Shown: piece after piece, positions 36,014-45,415 of the stretch | Position numbering within the stretch: position 1 is the stretch's first letter | Layout: each line of letters begins with the position of its first letter | Source: Phycisphaerae bacterium | GTDB taxonomy: Bacteria; Planctomycetota; Phycisphaerae; UBA1845 | DNA: 64,000 nt | Reading direction: 5' to 3' | Assembly: GCA_029260235.1 (NCBI GenBank) | Contig: JAJDDP010000009.1 | Location: 1-64,000 of the forward strand | Translations under genes and position numbers: made by a program | Notes under the pieces: generated by a model | Seen by the model: only the letters and a program-made list of their open reading frames with translations | Database searches by the model: none | Told to the model about the DNA's origin: nothing

Positions 36014-36107
36014 TTAGAGATTGTTTCAATTCCCTCTGTGGCACCGGCTTCTAGCCGGTGGGCGTGCTGTAGGATGCAGATTCTTTGGGTATTGAAACAG
36101 TCTCTTA
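36014..36107. repeat. 94-bp MITE-like element between fdx and iscX
   Basis: TTAGAGATTGTTTCAAT (36014-36030) and ATTGAAACAGTCTCTTA (36091-36107) are inverted repeats matching at 15 of 17 positions. The interior has a perfect inner hairpin (CACCGGCT-TCT-AGCCGGTG, about 36042-36060). The right end supplies the fdx stop codon (TAA). In the transcript it would make a long stem separating iscX from the rest of the operon. No direct target duplication is evident. Confidence 0.65.
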
Positions 36108-36515
36108 GTGCTCCGGCTCTTTGGCGAGGTTGCGATTCCACTCGGGCACCTCGACCACCAGATCACAGCTGCCATCGGGGACCGCTTGGCAAGCGAGACG
36201 GCTCGTCGGCTTGATCGAGGGTGCATTCTCCAACTGATCATCTTCCTCTTCGGAGGCTTCGCTCAGACTATCGAATCCTTCTTTGACCACCACATGGCAG
36301 GTCGAGCAAGCACAGACACCGCCGCAGGCATGGTCGATTCCGATAGCGACCTTGCGAGAAATATCCAGCAGGCTGCCCGGCAATCCCTCGTGATCGTAAG
36401 GAAATTCCTTGGGATCCACGTCAATGGTCACGTCCATCGGCATAAAGGTGACCTTGAACGGCTTGGTCGCCGGCTTAGCTGCCTGCGTCTTCAGGTAAGG
36501 ATTATCACCACCCAT
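36105..36515 (-). CDS. fdx: ISC-type [2Fe-2S] ferredoxin
   Basis: 136 residues; E. coli Fdx has 111, the excess being an N-terminal stretch before VTIDVDPKEFPYDHEG. Cluster ligands are in ACGGVCACSTCHV (CxxxxxCxxC) and the fourth Cys in RLACQAV. It gives electrons for cluster assembly. Lies 140 bp after hscA in the isc operon. The stop codon is inside the right end of a repeat element, which may have replaced the original C-terminal codons. Confidence 0.93.
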   Translation of the reverse strand: MGGDNPYLKTQAAKPATKPFKVTFMPMDVTIDVDPKEFPYDHEGLPGSLLDISRKVAIGIDHACGGVCACSTCHVVVKEGFDSLSEASEEEDDQLENAPSIKPTSRLACQAVPDGSCDLVVEVPEWNRNLAKEPEH

Positions 36516-36655
36516 TTGACTACTCCACTAGCGGATGCAGGCCAAGAATCGGATACTCGATCCTGGCCCATCCATCGACTCATGACTAAAATATTCTTCT
36601 ACAGTATAGGTGCAACTCCTCAAAATTCCCGGCCAATCAGGCGCAAGATCGCGAC

Positions 36656-38500
36656 TCATGATTCGCCCTGGCGCAGCGTCGACGACATGGCTGCGTTGGC
36701 TAGGGGGATGGTCATCCGGTTAAACTTCTCGAGCTGCCGGTAGATCAAATCCGCATCTTGCGAGCTGTTAGCCAATTCACGGAGCGCTTTCAACGCCTCC
36801 TCCAACCGATGGAGCTCATCTGCCGCCAGTTGGTCTCCGTGCTTGTCGATGACCTGCACGGCTTTGGCGGTGTCGAACAAGACCTGATTCCTCAAGTCGA
36901 TCAGCCGGTGGGCGATCATGTCCTCCCGGGCGAAGATGATGCTATCTTGCTCCATCTTCTTGACCTCGTCGCGCGTCAAGCCATGGGCAGGAACGACTTG
37001 GATGCCGGCTTTAGCGCCGCTGCGCTGCTCTAGCGCCTGAACGTTCAAGATGCCGTTCTGATCGATCAGGAAGGTGACATCGATCTTAGGCAAGCCCGCG
37101 GGCATCGGCGGAACGCCGATCAATTCAAAAGTCCCCAATGAGCGACAATCCTGGGCTAGCTCGCGTTCACCTTGAAGCACGTTGATCTTCACTGCGGTTT
37201 GGCCATCCTGAAATGTGGTGAACATTTCGGTCACCTGGCAGGGAACTTTTGTGTTGGCCCGGATCAACTTGCCCATCGCTCCACCCAGCGTTTCGATCCC
37301 TAGCGAGAGGGGCGTTACATCCAGCAGCAGGGTGTCCCGCCGAACGCCGGCCAAGACAGATGCCTGCACAGCCGCTCCCATGGCTACTACTTGCTCAGGA
37401 TTCAAGGCGGTATAGGGACGACTCCCAAACAACTCGCCAACGCGCTGACGCACATAGGGCACCCGGGTTGATCCGCCGACCATGATCACACTATCGATAT
37501 CTTCAGGTTTCAACCGGGCAGCCCGAAGCGCTTGGCCGCACGATTCGAGGGTTCGTTCCACCTGCGGTTTGATCATCTGCTCGAATTCCGCCTGCTCGAT
37601 CACCCGCTCGTATTGACGTCCTTGGCCCAGATCGATTTGCAGCAGTTTCTGTGGTTCGTTCGATAACCCAACCTTGACTGCCTCAGCAAACAACCGCAAT
37701 GCCTGCCGCGTGGCAGGGGCGCGTATCTCTACCCCAAACTGCTTGCTCACCTCACGGACAGCCAAGTCCATGATGCACATGTCGAAGTCGTCGCCGCCTA
37801 GATGCGTGTCGCCGTGTGTAGCGACCACCTCGAACACGCCATCTTGCAGCTTGAGAATCGAAACGTCGAAGGTACCGCCACCAAGATCATAAATGGCGAT
37901 GGTAGCTGCCTCTTTGCGATCCAATCCATAGGCCAGCGCGGCTGCGGTCGGTTCATTGACGATCCGCACAACCTCCAGCCCGGCGATCTGGCCCGCATCC
38001 CGCGTCGCCTGGCGCTGGGCATCGTCGAAGTAGGCTGGCACGGTGATGACCGCTTTGGTCACCTCTTGGCCAAAATGTTTCTCTGCTCGGCGCTTCAACT
38101 CTCCCAAGACCAGTGCAGAAATATGAGGGGGGGCGTACTGCTTGCTGCCAACGTTGATCACGGCCAAGTCCTGGCCCTCGACGTCCGACTCGCGCCGCTC
38201 GACCGCATACGCCAACTTGGAAGCCTCGTCCTCAACATCTGAGAACCCCTTGCCCATCAACCGTTTGACCGAATACACGGTGGTCAAGGGATACTCCACC
38301 GCATGGTCGCGGGCTTTGGCACCCACCGTCACTTGACCTGTGTTCAAGTCGAAGGAAACTACCGACGGCATCACCCCGGCGTCATCGACATCCGCATCAA
38401 CCAGCAGGCGCGGGCCTTTCTCGTCGGCGTGGGCGACGAGAGAATTCGTCGTGCCCAGGTCGATTCCGATGATGATGGGGATGGAAGCGTCCTTAGTCAT
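36656..38500 (-). CDS. hscA: Fe-S assembly Hsp70 chaperone HscA
   Basis: 614 residues. ATPase domain: IIGIDLGTTNSLVA, VITVPAYFDDAQRQATRDA, IYDLGGGTFDVSIL, VMVGGSTRVPYVR. Substrate domain begins after LLLDVTPLSLGIETLGG. HscA rather than DnaK is indicated by its place after hscB and before fdx and by the absence of the long acidic DnaK tail. It binds the LPPVK motif of IscU, which is present here, and drives cluster transfer with ATP. Confidence 0.95.
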   Translation of the reverse strand: MTKDASIPIIIGIDLGTTNSLVAHADEKGPRLLVDADVDDAGVMPSVVSFDLNTGQVTVGAKARDHAVEYPLTTVYSVKRLMGKGFSDVEDEASKLAYAVERRESDVEGQDLAVINVGSKQYAPPHISALVLGELKRRAEKHFGQEVTKAVITVPAYFDDAQRQATRDAGQIAGLEVVRIVNEPTAAALAYGLDRKEAATIAIYDLGGGTFDVSILKLQDGVFEVVATHGDTHLGGDDFDMCIMDLAVREVSKQFGVEIRAPATRQALRLFAEAVKVGLSNEPQKLLQIDLGQGRQYERVIEQAEFEQMIKPQVERTLESCGQALRAARLKPEDIDSVIMVGGSTRVPYVRQRVGELFGSRPYTALNPEQVVAMGAAVQASVLAGVRRDTLLLDVTPLSLGIETLGGAMGKLIRANTKVPCQVTEMFTTFQDGQTAVKINVLQGERELAQDCRSLGTFELIGVPPMPAGLPKIDVTFLIDQNGILNVQALEQRSGAKAGIQVVPAHGLTRDEVKKMEQDSIIFAREDMIAHRLIDLRNQVLFDTAKAVQVIDKHGDQLAADELHRLEEALKALRELANSSQDADLIYRQLEKFNRMTIPLANAAMSSTLRQGES

Positions 38501-38519
38501 TCAGCCCAAATGCATTCAT

Positions 38520-39134
38520 TCAACCTGCCGGCAAGTCGGCTAGGAGGTTATCAAAGTACTTGACCGAGTTGATGAGCTGCCGAAGCTGAACCTGTGTCGC
38601 TTCAGCGCCATCGTCCAGCTTCTCAGCCGCGTCACCAATTGCAGCCAGCAGCGCATTACGGCGCCGATCCACCGCTTCCTTGATACTTGCAAGCACTACT
38701 GGATCAGGACTGCTCTCTTCAAGCTGCTCGCGCAGTTCCATCGCATCCATGAGCACGTCCTGGGGCACGCTGCGATCTTGGGAGGCGCTCGTGCCGCCAC
38801 TCAACTCCAATAGATAGCCGGCCCGCATGACCGGGTCTATTAGGACGCGCAAGGCTTCATTCAGCTCGGCTGACAGGTGAACCGAAAGATCCTTCATGTC
38901 GTCCGATGCTGCCCCGAAGAAGTCCGGGTGAACATTGCGGCTGATGGACAAGAACTTGTGTCTCAACTCGCCCACGTCAATTCGGTACCGCCGCGGGATT
39001 TGAAACAAGGAAAAGTAATCCATGTCCATCGACAGCGGGTAAAGCTTATGGCATCCCGTGCAGACAATCGGCGTTTCCAGCTCGCACCGGCAATCGAGAC
39101 ACTTCACAGGAACTGAAATATCTTGTGAACTCAT
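38520..39134 (-). CDS. hscB: Fe-S co-chaperone HscB with N-terminal tetracysteine
   Basis: 204 residues from the ATG at 39134; E. coli HscB has 171. The J domain has the HPD motif in SRNVHPDFFG, and the C-terminal three-helix region binds IscU. The extra N-terminus has C12xxC15 ... C25xxC28 (VKCLDCRCE, VCTGCHKLYP), like the zinc-binding domain of human HSC20 and absent from E. coli HscB. A TTG start at 39167 would add 11 residues. Confidence 0.92.
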   Translation of the reverse strand: MSSQDISVPVKCLDCRCELETPIVCTGCHKLYPLSMDMDYFSLFQIPRRYRIDVGELRHKFLSISRNVHPDFFGAASDDMKDLSVHLSAELNEALRVLIDPVMRAGYLLELSGGTSASQDRSVPQDVLMDAMELREQLEESSPDPVVLASIKEAVDRRRNALLAAIGDAAEKLDDGAEATQVQLRQLINSVKYFDNLLADLPAG

Positions 39135-39233
39135 TTGGGCTACGCTTCTCAGGGCCGTGCTGTCCAAGGCGACAAAAAATGGGCGCCGAAGCGCCCATCA
39201 ATACCATTTGTTGCCGCCCCAGTAAATGAGGGT

Positions 39234-39599
39234 TTACGCGGAGAAGCTTGATCCGCACCCGCATTGGCCTGTGGCCATGGGAATGTCAAATACGAAGCCG
39301 CTACCCATGGTGGTGGTCTTGAAATCGACCTTCGCACCGTCCAGATAGATATGGCTCTTTGTATCACACACCACCGATACGCCATGATGCTCGAACACCT
39401 CGTCGTTATCAGTTTTGGTCTCGGTCAAGTCGAGCGTCTGCTTGAAACCGCTGCATCCGCCGCCGGTAACGCCAACCCGTAGGAACATCTCCTTGGTTGC
39501 CGTAGCAGTTGAGGCCCCTTCGTCGTCAGGCTGGTTTTGCTGGTGCTGTTCGACAATCTTGAGCACCTCTTTGGCCGCAGCTTCAGTCAAGCTAATCAT
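39234..39599 (-). CDS. iscA: IscA/HesB-type iron-sulfur carrier
   Basis: 121 residues. The three conserved cysteines are present: one in GGGCSGF and two in QCGCGSSFSA at the C-terminus. Carries Fe-S or iron to target proteins. A short acidic insert (PDDEGASTATATKE) lengthens it by about a dozen residues over E. coli IscA. Fourth gene of the operon, between iscU and hscB. Confidence 0.95.
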   Translation of the reverse strand: MISLTEAAAKEVLKIVEQHQQNQPDDEGASTATATKEMFLRVGVTGGGCSGFKQTLDLTETKTDNDEVFEHHGVSVVCDTKSHIYLDGAKVDFKTTTMGSGFVFDIPMATGQCGCGSSFSA

Positions 39600-39692
39600 T
39601 TTCTACACGCTCCATTTTGTTCTAGGATTCGCAAGCCCAAGACAGCTGGCGAATCATCCATTGGACCTCAATACCGACCCAACAGGGCGCAA

Positions 39693-40091
39693 CTAGGATG
39701 CCTCAACTTTGGCGTCCCGCTTAGCTGTGACGTCGGCGACCGCGGCGCGGATGGCATCCTCAGCCAACACGCTACAGTGGATCTTCACCGGCGGCAAAGC
39801 CAGTTCCTTGACAATGTCAGTATTCTTGATTTCCAGGGCTTCGTCCAGCTTGCGGCCTTTGATCCATTCGGTCGCTAGTGAACTGCTGGCAATGGCGCTG
39901 CCGCAACCAAACGTCTTGAACTTGGCATCGACGATGTTGTTGGCGTCGTCAACCTGGATCTGCAGCTTCATCACGTCGCCGCATTCAGGAGCGCCCACAA
40001 TTCCCGTGCCGACATTCACTGCGGCTTTGTCCAACGAACCCACGTTCCGCGGGTGTTCAAAATGATCCACTACTTTGTTGCTATATGCCAC
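39693..40091 (-). CDS. iscU: Fe-S cluster scaffold IscU
   Basis: 132 residues, normal length. Cysteines C37 (APECGDV), C63 (FGCGSA) and C106 (KIHCSV) fall at the E. coli positions, and LPPVK (99-103), the HscA docking motif, is intact. Builds [2Fe-2S] clusters with sulfur from IscS. A small Ala-rich tail is the only difference. Position between iscS and iscA matches the E. coli operon. Confidence 0.97.
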   Translation of the reverse strand: MAYSNKVVDHFEHPRNVGSLDKAAVNVGTGIVGAPECGDVMKLQIQVDDANNIVDAKFKTFGCGSAIASSSLATEWIKGRKLDEALEIKNTDIVKELALPPVKIHCSVLAEDAIRAAVADVTAKRDAKVEAS

Positions 40092-40159
40092 AATAAGACT
40101 CCTATCATTATTCTAGGCAACGATCTGGAAAAACTCCAAACACCGCCTGAAATGCAAAC

Positions 40160-41371
40160 TCAATGTGCTGCCCAAACCACCTTAGATAGGTCGATGCCTT
40201 CCTTGGCCATCTCGTACAGCGGGCTCATTTCACGCAGCTTGTTGACCGTCTCTACCATCTTATCCACAGTAAAATCGATGTCTTCCTGGGTTGTGAACCG
40301 CCCCATAGAGAAACGGATCGAACTATGGGCTAGGTCATCCCCAAGCCCCAGCGCCTTAAGCACATAGCTCGGCTCTAGCGAGGCGCTGGTGCATGCACTG
40401 CCGCTGCTGACCGCCACCGTGCTGATGCCCATCATCAACGACTCGCCTTCGACGTACAGGAAGCTGACGTTGAGGATATTAGGAAGGCATTGATCAGGAT
40501 CACCATTGCGGAAGATCTCATCTAGGTTACTACTTAGCCCCTTCCACATCCGATCCCGCAACCCTGAGAGTCGTTTCGATTCCGTATCCATCTCCCGGAG
40601 GGCAATCTCAGCCGCAGCGCCTAGGCCTACAATGCCTGGGACGTTCAACGTGCCTGAGCGCATGCCACGTTCGTGTCCGCCACCATGAAGCACCGGCTCA
40701 CAGCGAACCCGAGGCCTTTTCCGCCTGACATACAAGGCGCCGACACCCTTTGGGCCGTAGACCTTGTGGGCCGATAGACTGAACAGGTCGATCCCCATGG
40801 CTTCGACATCTACCGGAATCTTTCCAAAGGCCTGCGTACCATCGGTATGGAAGAGAACGCCCTTCTCTTTGCAGACCTTGCCAATCTCCGCCATGGGCTG
40901 AATCGTGCCGGTCTCGTTGTTGGCGAACATGATGGACACAAGAATGGTGTCGTCGCAAATCGCTTCTCTGACCTGCTCCGCGCTAACCAAACCAGCCTTG
41001 GTCACCGGAAGAAATGTCACCCGGTAGCCCTCTTGCTCCAAGTACTTGCAGGGGTCGATCACCGCTTTGTGTTCGGTTTCCTGGGCAATAATGTGCTTGC
41101 CCTTCTCGCCGTACATCCGAGCAACGCCCTTGATGGCGATGTTGTTGCTTTCGGTAGAGCCGCTGGTCCAGATGACCTCCTTGGGAGAGCATCCCAACAC
41201 CTTGGCCACTTGGTTGCGGGCAGTGTCTACTGCTTCTTCAGCCCGCCATCCATAACTGTGGTTGCGGCTGGCTGCATTGCCAAACTCCTCGCGGAGGTAG
41301 GGCAACATCTCGTCGAGTACGCGTGGATCCACCGGTGTGGTGGCTGCGTTATCCAGATACACTTGTCTCAT
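40160..41371 (-). CDS. iscS: cysteine desulfurase IscS
   Basis: 403 residues, E. coli-like length. PLP lysine in [12 protein letters not shown]; active Cys in the loop [14 protein letters not shown]. Takes sulfur from cysteine for IscU and for tRNA thiolation. The first codons overlap the 3' end of iscR by 23 bp, so translation is probably coupled. A cysteine desulfurase could also help form selenide for selenoproteins; that link is inference. Confidence 0.97.
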   Translation of the reverse strand: MRQVYLDNAATTPVDPRVLDEMLPYLREEFGNAASRNHSYGWRAEEAVDTARNQVAKVLGCSPKEVIWTSGSTESNNIAIKGVARMYGEKGKHIIAQETEHKAVIDPCKYLEQEGYRVTFLPVTKAGLVSAEQVREAICDDTILVSIMFANNETGTIQPMAEIGKVCKEKGVLFHTDGTQAFGKIPVDVEAMGIDLFSLSAHKVYGPKGVGALYVRRKRPRVRCEPVLHGGGHERGMRSGTLNVPGIVGLGAAAEIALREMDTESKRLSGLRDRMWKGLSSNLDEIFRNGDPDQCLPNILNVSFLYVEGESLMMGISTVAVSSGSACTSASLEPSYVLKALGLGDDLAHSSIRFSMGRFTTQEDIDFTVDKMVETVNKLREMSPLYEMAKEGIDLSKVVWAAH

Positions 41372-41834
41372 TGTTGTTGTTCCTGACGCATTCTTCGGTA
41401 CATTGGGTTAGCGGGGTTTGGCCAGGCTCGGGGCCGATCACGTCCGCCAGAGACAACCCAGCCAATAAACCCTCCAAGCGGTGTTGGAGGCGGATTAGCG
41501 GTCCTTGTATGGGACAGTGGTTCACAATTTCACATCGATTCTCGCTGGCTTCATCGGCGCACTGAACAAGGTGAATTTCCCCTTCCATCGCCCGGATCAG
41601 ATCCCCCAAGATAATCTTGCCAGGGTCGGCCACCAGGCTATATCCGCCACGTGCGCCCCTTGTGCTCTCGATGAGGCCAATCTTGGCCAACCTCTTGAGC
41701 ACGTTCATCAGCACCGGAAGCGGCAGCTGATAGGCGTCGCTAATTTCGCGTGCACTGCATAGGCCGCCTGCCGGCCGAGAGAGGTGCGATAGCGAAAGAA
41801 GGGCATATTCCGTCTTTTTTGTCAGCGAAAGCAT
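41349..41834 (-). CDS. iscR: Rrf2-family regulator IscR
   Basis: 161 residues from the ATG at 41834. Winged helix-turn-helix at the N-terminus ([49 protein letters not shown]). Three cysteines ([17 protein letters not shown]) can bind a [2Fe-2S] cluster; the first spacing is 8 residues instead of the E. coli 5. Represses the isc operon when Fe-S supply is sufficient. A perfect-looking operator lies in the promoter just upstream (41881-41901). Confidence 0.93.
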   Translation of the reverse strand: MLSLTKKTEYALLSLSHLSRPAGGLCSAREISDAYQLPLPVLMNVLKRLAKIGLIESTRGARGGYSLVADPGKIILGDLIRAMEGEIHLVQCADEASENRCEIVNHCPIQGPLIRLQHRLEGLLAGLSLADVIGPEPGQTPLTQCTEECVRNNNNETSVSG

Positions 41835-41877
41835 AGTCTTTAGCGCACGCAAAGCCCGCGCCCTGTTCCTCGGTAAA

Positions 41878-41906
41878 GATATAGCACCAAGTTGGTACTA
41901 TTTCAA
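41878..41906 (-). promoter_or_regulatory. isc promoter with IscR-type operator in the spacer
   Basis: On the minus strand TTGAAA (41901-41906), 17 bp, TATATC (41878-41883). The spacer and edges hold a 21-bp palindrome at 41881-41901 with half-sites ATAGTACCAA and its mirror, one mismatch, centred on one base. A repressor bound here would block RNA polymerase. It lies 44 bp upstream of iscR. Confidence 0.8.
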
Positions 41907-42040
41907 GGGTTTTCCTACTAAACTCCAACTGAGGGTTGTCCAGCTTTGACGGGCCGACGCACGCTGATAAGCTCTGAACATGCCCCCCAGGGCAAAACAG
42001 TAGTATATCGGTACCAGATGCCACTCTCAAGGAAACAAAT

Positions 42041-43105
42041 ATGACTACGTCGCCAACACTCGCTGATGCCCAGGCATCTCGCTCAGCCCGATTCGCCGAA
42101 TATGCCGGAGCTCAAACGCCGCTCCATTTCGGCTCGCCGGTTGAGGAATATGCTGCCATTCAGTCTGGGGTGGGATTGTGCGACCGTTCTTATCGGGCGA
42201 CCATCGAGCTTAGAGGGGATGACCGTAAATCCTGGCTTCATAATTTGACGACAAACCATGTCAGCGAGGTTCCCGCTGGCCAAGCCCGATACATGTTCGT
42301 TTGCAACGTGAAGGGCCGCGTTCTCTTTGACCTGGTTGCCCTGATTCGCGAGGACACCATCCTGCTGGACCTCGACCGCCGGCATGTAGAGACGGCGCTT
42401 GGCCACCTCGATAGGTATCACATTTCAGAAGATGTTCATCTGGCTGACCATTCGCAGGATTGGTCGCGGCTCGCCTTGATGGGTCGAGGAGATCACGAAC
42501 TCCTGGAAGGCGACGGGCATGGGCCTGAGTTGGCCTTTCGGGCGACCGTCATCGGTGGGACGGAGGTGCTGGCTTTGCGGCATGATTTCGGCGGCCTTCC
42601 GGGCCTCGAGCTGTTCGTGCCGGCCCCAACTGCCGGCGCGGTGTGGTCTGCGCTCTGCGATGAAGGCTTCAGGCCGGCCGGGTTGGAGGCGATTCAAATG
42701 GGTCGCATTGAGGCGGGCATGCCTTGGCCTGTTGAGGATATTGATGAGCAGGTATTGCCGGCTGAGACCAACCTGATGGACCGGGCGGTCTCGTTCACCA
42801 AGGGCTGCTACCTGGGCCAAGAGGTGGTCGAACGCATGCGGGCACATGGCTCGCTTGCCCGCAAATTTGTTGGATTGCAGGCAACCTCGACCGGCTCGAT
42901 GGCGGCTGGGGCAACTTTGGAGGTTGACAGAAAGCAGGTAGGTCGGGTTACCTCAGCCTGCGTCTCGGCGGCGATGGAGGGGACTATCGCCCTGGGTTAC
43001 CTCAAGGTTGCCCATGCCAAGCCCGATACGGCGATCTTGGCCAAGATGGAGGACGGCGAAACAGAGGTGATCGTCACGGAATTGCCGTTCCGCCCAGCCA
43101 ACTAA
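42041..43105 (+). CDS. ygfZ: folate-binding Fe-S maturation protein YgfZ
   Basis: 354 residues, GcvT-like fold. The signature KGCYLGQEVVERM with the conserved Cys defines YgfZ. In E. coli and mitochondria (IBA57) it helps make or repair certain Fe-S enzymes with folate. AAGGA lies 8 nt before the ATG. It is transcribed away from the isc operon, sharing the 206-bp intergenic region, which fits its role. Confidence 0.93.
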   Translation: MTTSPTLADAQASRSARFAEYAGAQTPLHFGSPVEEYAAIQSGVGLCDRSYRATIELRGDDRKSWLHNLTTNHVSEVPAGQARYMFVCNVKGRVLFDLVALIREDTILLDLDRRHVETALGHLDRYHISEDVHLADHSQDWSRLALMGRGDHELLEGDGHGPELAFRATVIGGTEVLALRHDFGGLPGLELFVPAPTAGAVWSALCDEGFRPAGLEAIQMGRIEAGMPWPVEDIDEQVLPAETNLMDRAVSFTKGCYLGQEVVERMRAHGSLARKFVGLQATSTGSMAAGATLEVDRKQVGRVTSACVSAAMEGTIALGYLKVAHAKPDTAILAKMEDGETEVIVTELPFRPAN

Positions 43106-43176
43106 GCCTCTACGTCGAAGCAGCCCTTCTTCTGACAGTTTGGCATGTCCGGGCCTTGTTGCTAGGCTGGCGCCCT

Positions 43177-43764
43177 ATGAAGGTTGGCACCAATCCTCGA
43201 CAGCAGCATGCAAACCCTGCCCAATTGGTTCTGATTGGCTTGGTCATTCTGGCTGGCATGGGTTTCGGTTGTTTGCCTGCGCCGCACATGGAGTTAGCCA
43301 CGAAACTGGAGCCTGCTCCTTCTAAGGGAGTGTGGTGGGTAGCCATCGACGAACCGGCCGTCAACGGCCCGATCGTGGGGGTCGAGCAATACATCTCCCC
43401 GTCACAAACTCGCCAATGGCTAATCGACAACCGGGGCGTTCGTTTCTTCGATTACGATGGGAAGACTGTCTCAAACTCGAGTGCGCCGCTCAGCACGGTG
43501 GCATTGGACGGTGATTTTGACGTTGTTCCCTCGTTGGTGCGTTCTCAGTTTGGACATCCGCAGCCATCGGCTTGGCCTGGGCCTCGTCTTCCCCAGGAAG
43601 AGGTCGATCAGATGCAGTGTTCCGCCGACCTGGTCGCCCTGCTCTCACAGCATTGGGCTGACTCCCAGACCATGCCGCCGCGAAGCTTGGCTGGGCACAC
43701 TATTTCCAACGCCATGGAATTCGCAAAGTTTACCATCTCAGATCTGATGAAATCAGGGATGTAG
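43177..43764 (+). CDS. hypothetical exported protein, possibly a lipoprotein
   Basis: About 195 residues from the ATG at 43177. The N-terminus has a hydrophobic segment (LVLIGLVILAGMGFGC) ending in a Cys that could be lipidated, although GFGC is a weak lipobox. The rest has no motif I recognise (VWWVAIDEPAVNGPIVGVEQYI, FFDYDGKTV). No ribosome site is obvious and the gene stands alone downstream of ygfZ. Function unknown. Confidence 0.6.
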   Translation: MKVGTNPRQQHANPAQLVLIGLVILAGMGFGCLPAPHMELATKLEPAPSKGVWWVAIDEPAVNGPIVGVEQYISPSQTRQWLIDNRGVRFFDYDGKTVSNSSAPLSTVALDGDFDVVPSLVRSQFGHPQPSAWPGPRLPQEEVDQMQCSADLVALLSQHWADSQTMPPRSLAGHTISNAMEFAKFTISDLMKSGM

Positions 43765-43899
43765 CCACTCAGGCAAGGTTTGCCAAGCTTCAAATCTGCC
43801 CAATTCCGCCCTGCTGGCTGCTGTCGCGGGATTGGGCTATTCTAAATCGCGGGACACGACACGACCGTATCCATAAAGCGAGCGCGAGGAGATTCCTGG

Positions 43900-45378
43900 A
43901 TGACTTCTAATCAGGCCGGGCCTGTAGACGGCTCATTGTTACCGAACGGATCAAGCGGCGAATGGTTTGGCCATCCCAAGGGCTTGTTCGTACTCTTCTT
44001 CGCTGAAATGTGGGAACGGTTCAGCTACTACGGCATGCGCGGGCTGCTGATTCTCTACATGGTCGATTCCCTGAAGTATGCGGATGGTCGAGCCAGTGGG
44101 ATTTATGGCGCCTACATCGGGTTCGTTTATGCGACTCCTCTGATAGGCGGCATGTTGGCTGACCGATTCTTGGGCTACAGCAAGGCGATCTACCTGGGCG
44201 GCATACTGATGGTGTTGGGTCACTTTGCAATGGCCATTGAAGTGCCAATCTTCTTCTATGGCGCCATGGGCATGATCATTGTGGGGAACGGGTTCTTCAA
44301 ACCCAACATTTCAACCATGGTGGGAAAACTGTACGCAAAAGAAGATCCTCGACGAGACGGGGCATTCACAATCTTCTATATGGGCATCAACTCGGGTGCG
44401 TTTCTTTCTGGTTTGGTCTGCGGAACCGTCGGCGAGAAAATCGGCTGGCACTATGGCTTCGGCCTGGCGGGTATCGGCATGGTGGCCGGTTTGATTGTCT
44501 TTTGGCTGGGCCAAAAACACCTGGGCGACTACGGCAAACCACCTCGAACAGAGGCACTCCAAGAAACGTGGGCAGGCATTCCAAAGATGACCGTACTGTA
44601 TGCCTCCATCGCCCTGTTCATTCCCTTCGCGGGATACATGCTGACCCAGCCCGAATGGGTACAGAACGGCGTGTATGTCATTGGCCCACTGTTTGTCCTT
44701 TATGTCATTGTCGAGGCGTTTCGATGCCCCGCAGAAGAACGCGGGGGGTTGTTCCTCATTCTCGTGCTGGTTCTCTTTTCGATCACATTCTGGGCCTGCT
44801 TCGAACAGGCAGGCAGCTCAATGAACCTGTTCGCCAAGCGGCATGTGGACCGCCACATTTGGGGCTGGGAGATGCCCACCACCTGGTTCCAGTCGGTCAA
44901 TCCCCTCTTCATTATATTTCTGGCGATCCCATTCTCTGGATTATGGCTTCGACTGGGCAAAGCCCATCGCAACCCATCGTCGCCGGCGAAGTTCGGATTT
45001 GCGCTGCTCCAATTGGCGGCTGGGTTCATGGCTATGGTCATCGCGGCTAAGAAGGTCGATGATGGAAGCCAAGCCCATCTACTCTGGATCATCTTGGCCT
45101 ACTTCCTGCATACCAGCGGCGAACTCTGTCTCTCGCCGGTGGGGCTATCGACAGTGACTAAACTATCCCCAGCCCGACTCACCGGATTGATGATGGGCAT
45201 CTGGTTCCTGTCGAATGCTTTTGCGGGCGTGCTCTCAGGTCAAATCGCAGCCCGGACCGGAGAAGGGGCGGGCTATACCGAGACGTTCCAGATGATTGTC
45301 TACTTCGCCGGCGGATGCGGGATTCTATTGCTGCTCATAACGCCGCTACTGAAGAAGCTGGCCCACGAGCCGCAATAA
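43900..45378 (+). CDS. POT/PTR-family proton-coupled peptide transporter
   Basis: 492 residues, major facilitator fold. Family motifs are clear: RFSYYGMRGLLILYM, GGMLADRFLG, GNGFFKPNISTMVG and FEQAGSSMNLF. Imports di- and tripeptides with protons. GCGAGGAG precedes the ATG. Might work with the secreted PepF-like peptidase far upstream in using peptides (inference). The next gene begins 37 bp later but is unrelated. Confidence 0.93.
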   Translation: MTSNQAGPVDGSLLPNGSSGEWFGHPKGLFVLFFAEMWERFSYYGMRGLLILYMVDSLKYADGRASGIYGAYIGFVYATPLIGGMLADRFLGYSKAIYLGGILMVLGHFAMAIEVPIFFYGAMGMIIVGNGFFKPNISTMVGKLYAKEDPRRDGAFTIFYMGINSGAFLSGLVCGTVGEKIGWHYGFGLAGIGMVAGLIVFWLGQKHLGDYGKPPRTEALQETWAGIPKMTVLYASIALFIPFAGYMLTQPEWVQNGVYVIGPLFVLYVIVEAFRCPAEERGGLFLILVLVLFSITFWACFEQAGSSMNLFAKRHVDRHIWGWEMPTTWFQSVNPLFIIFLAIPFSGLWLRLGKAHRNPSSPAKFGFALLQLAAGFMAMVIAAKKVDDGSQAHLLWIILAYFLHTSGELCLSPVGLSTVTKLSPARLTGLMMGIWFLSNAFAGVLSGQIAARTGEGAGYTETFQMIVYFAGGCGILLLLITPLLKKLAHEPQ

Positions 45379-45415
45379 AGGCAGTTGGATGGGTGACGGA
45401 GGCTGAGGGGTTTCC

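Noticed and set aside
42001..42020. A third IscR-type operator upstream of ygfZ (TATATCGGTACCAGATG)
   Set aside because: It contains GGTACC but not the spaced TACCAA/TTGGTA halves of the other two sites.
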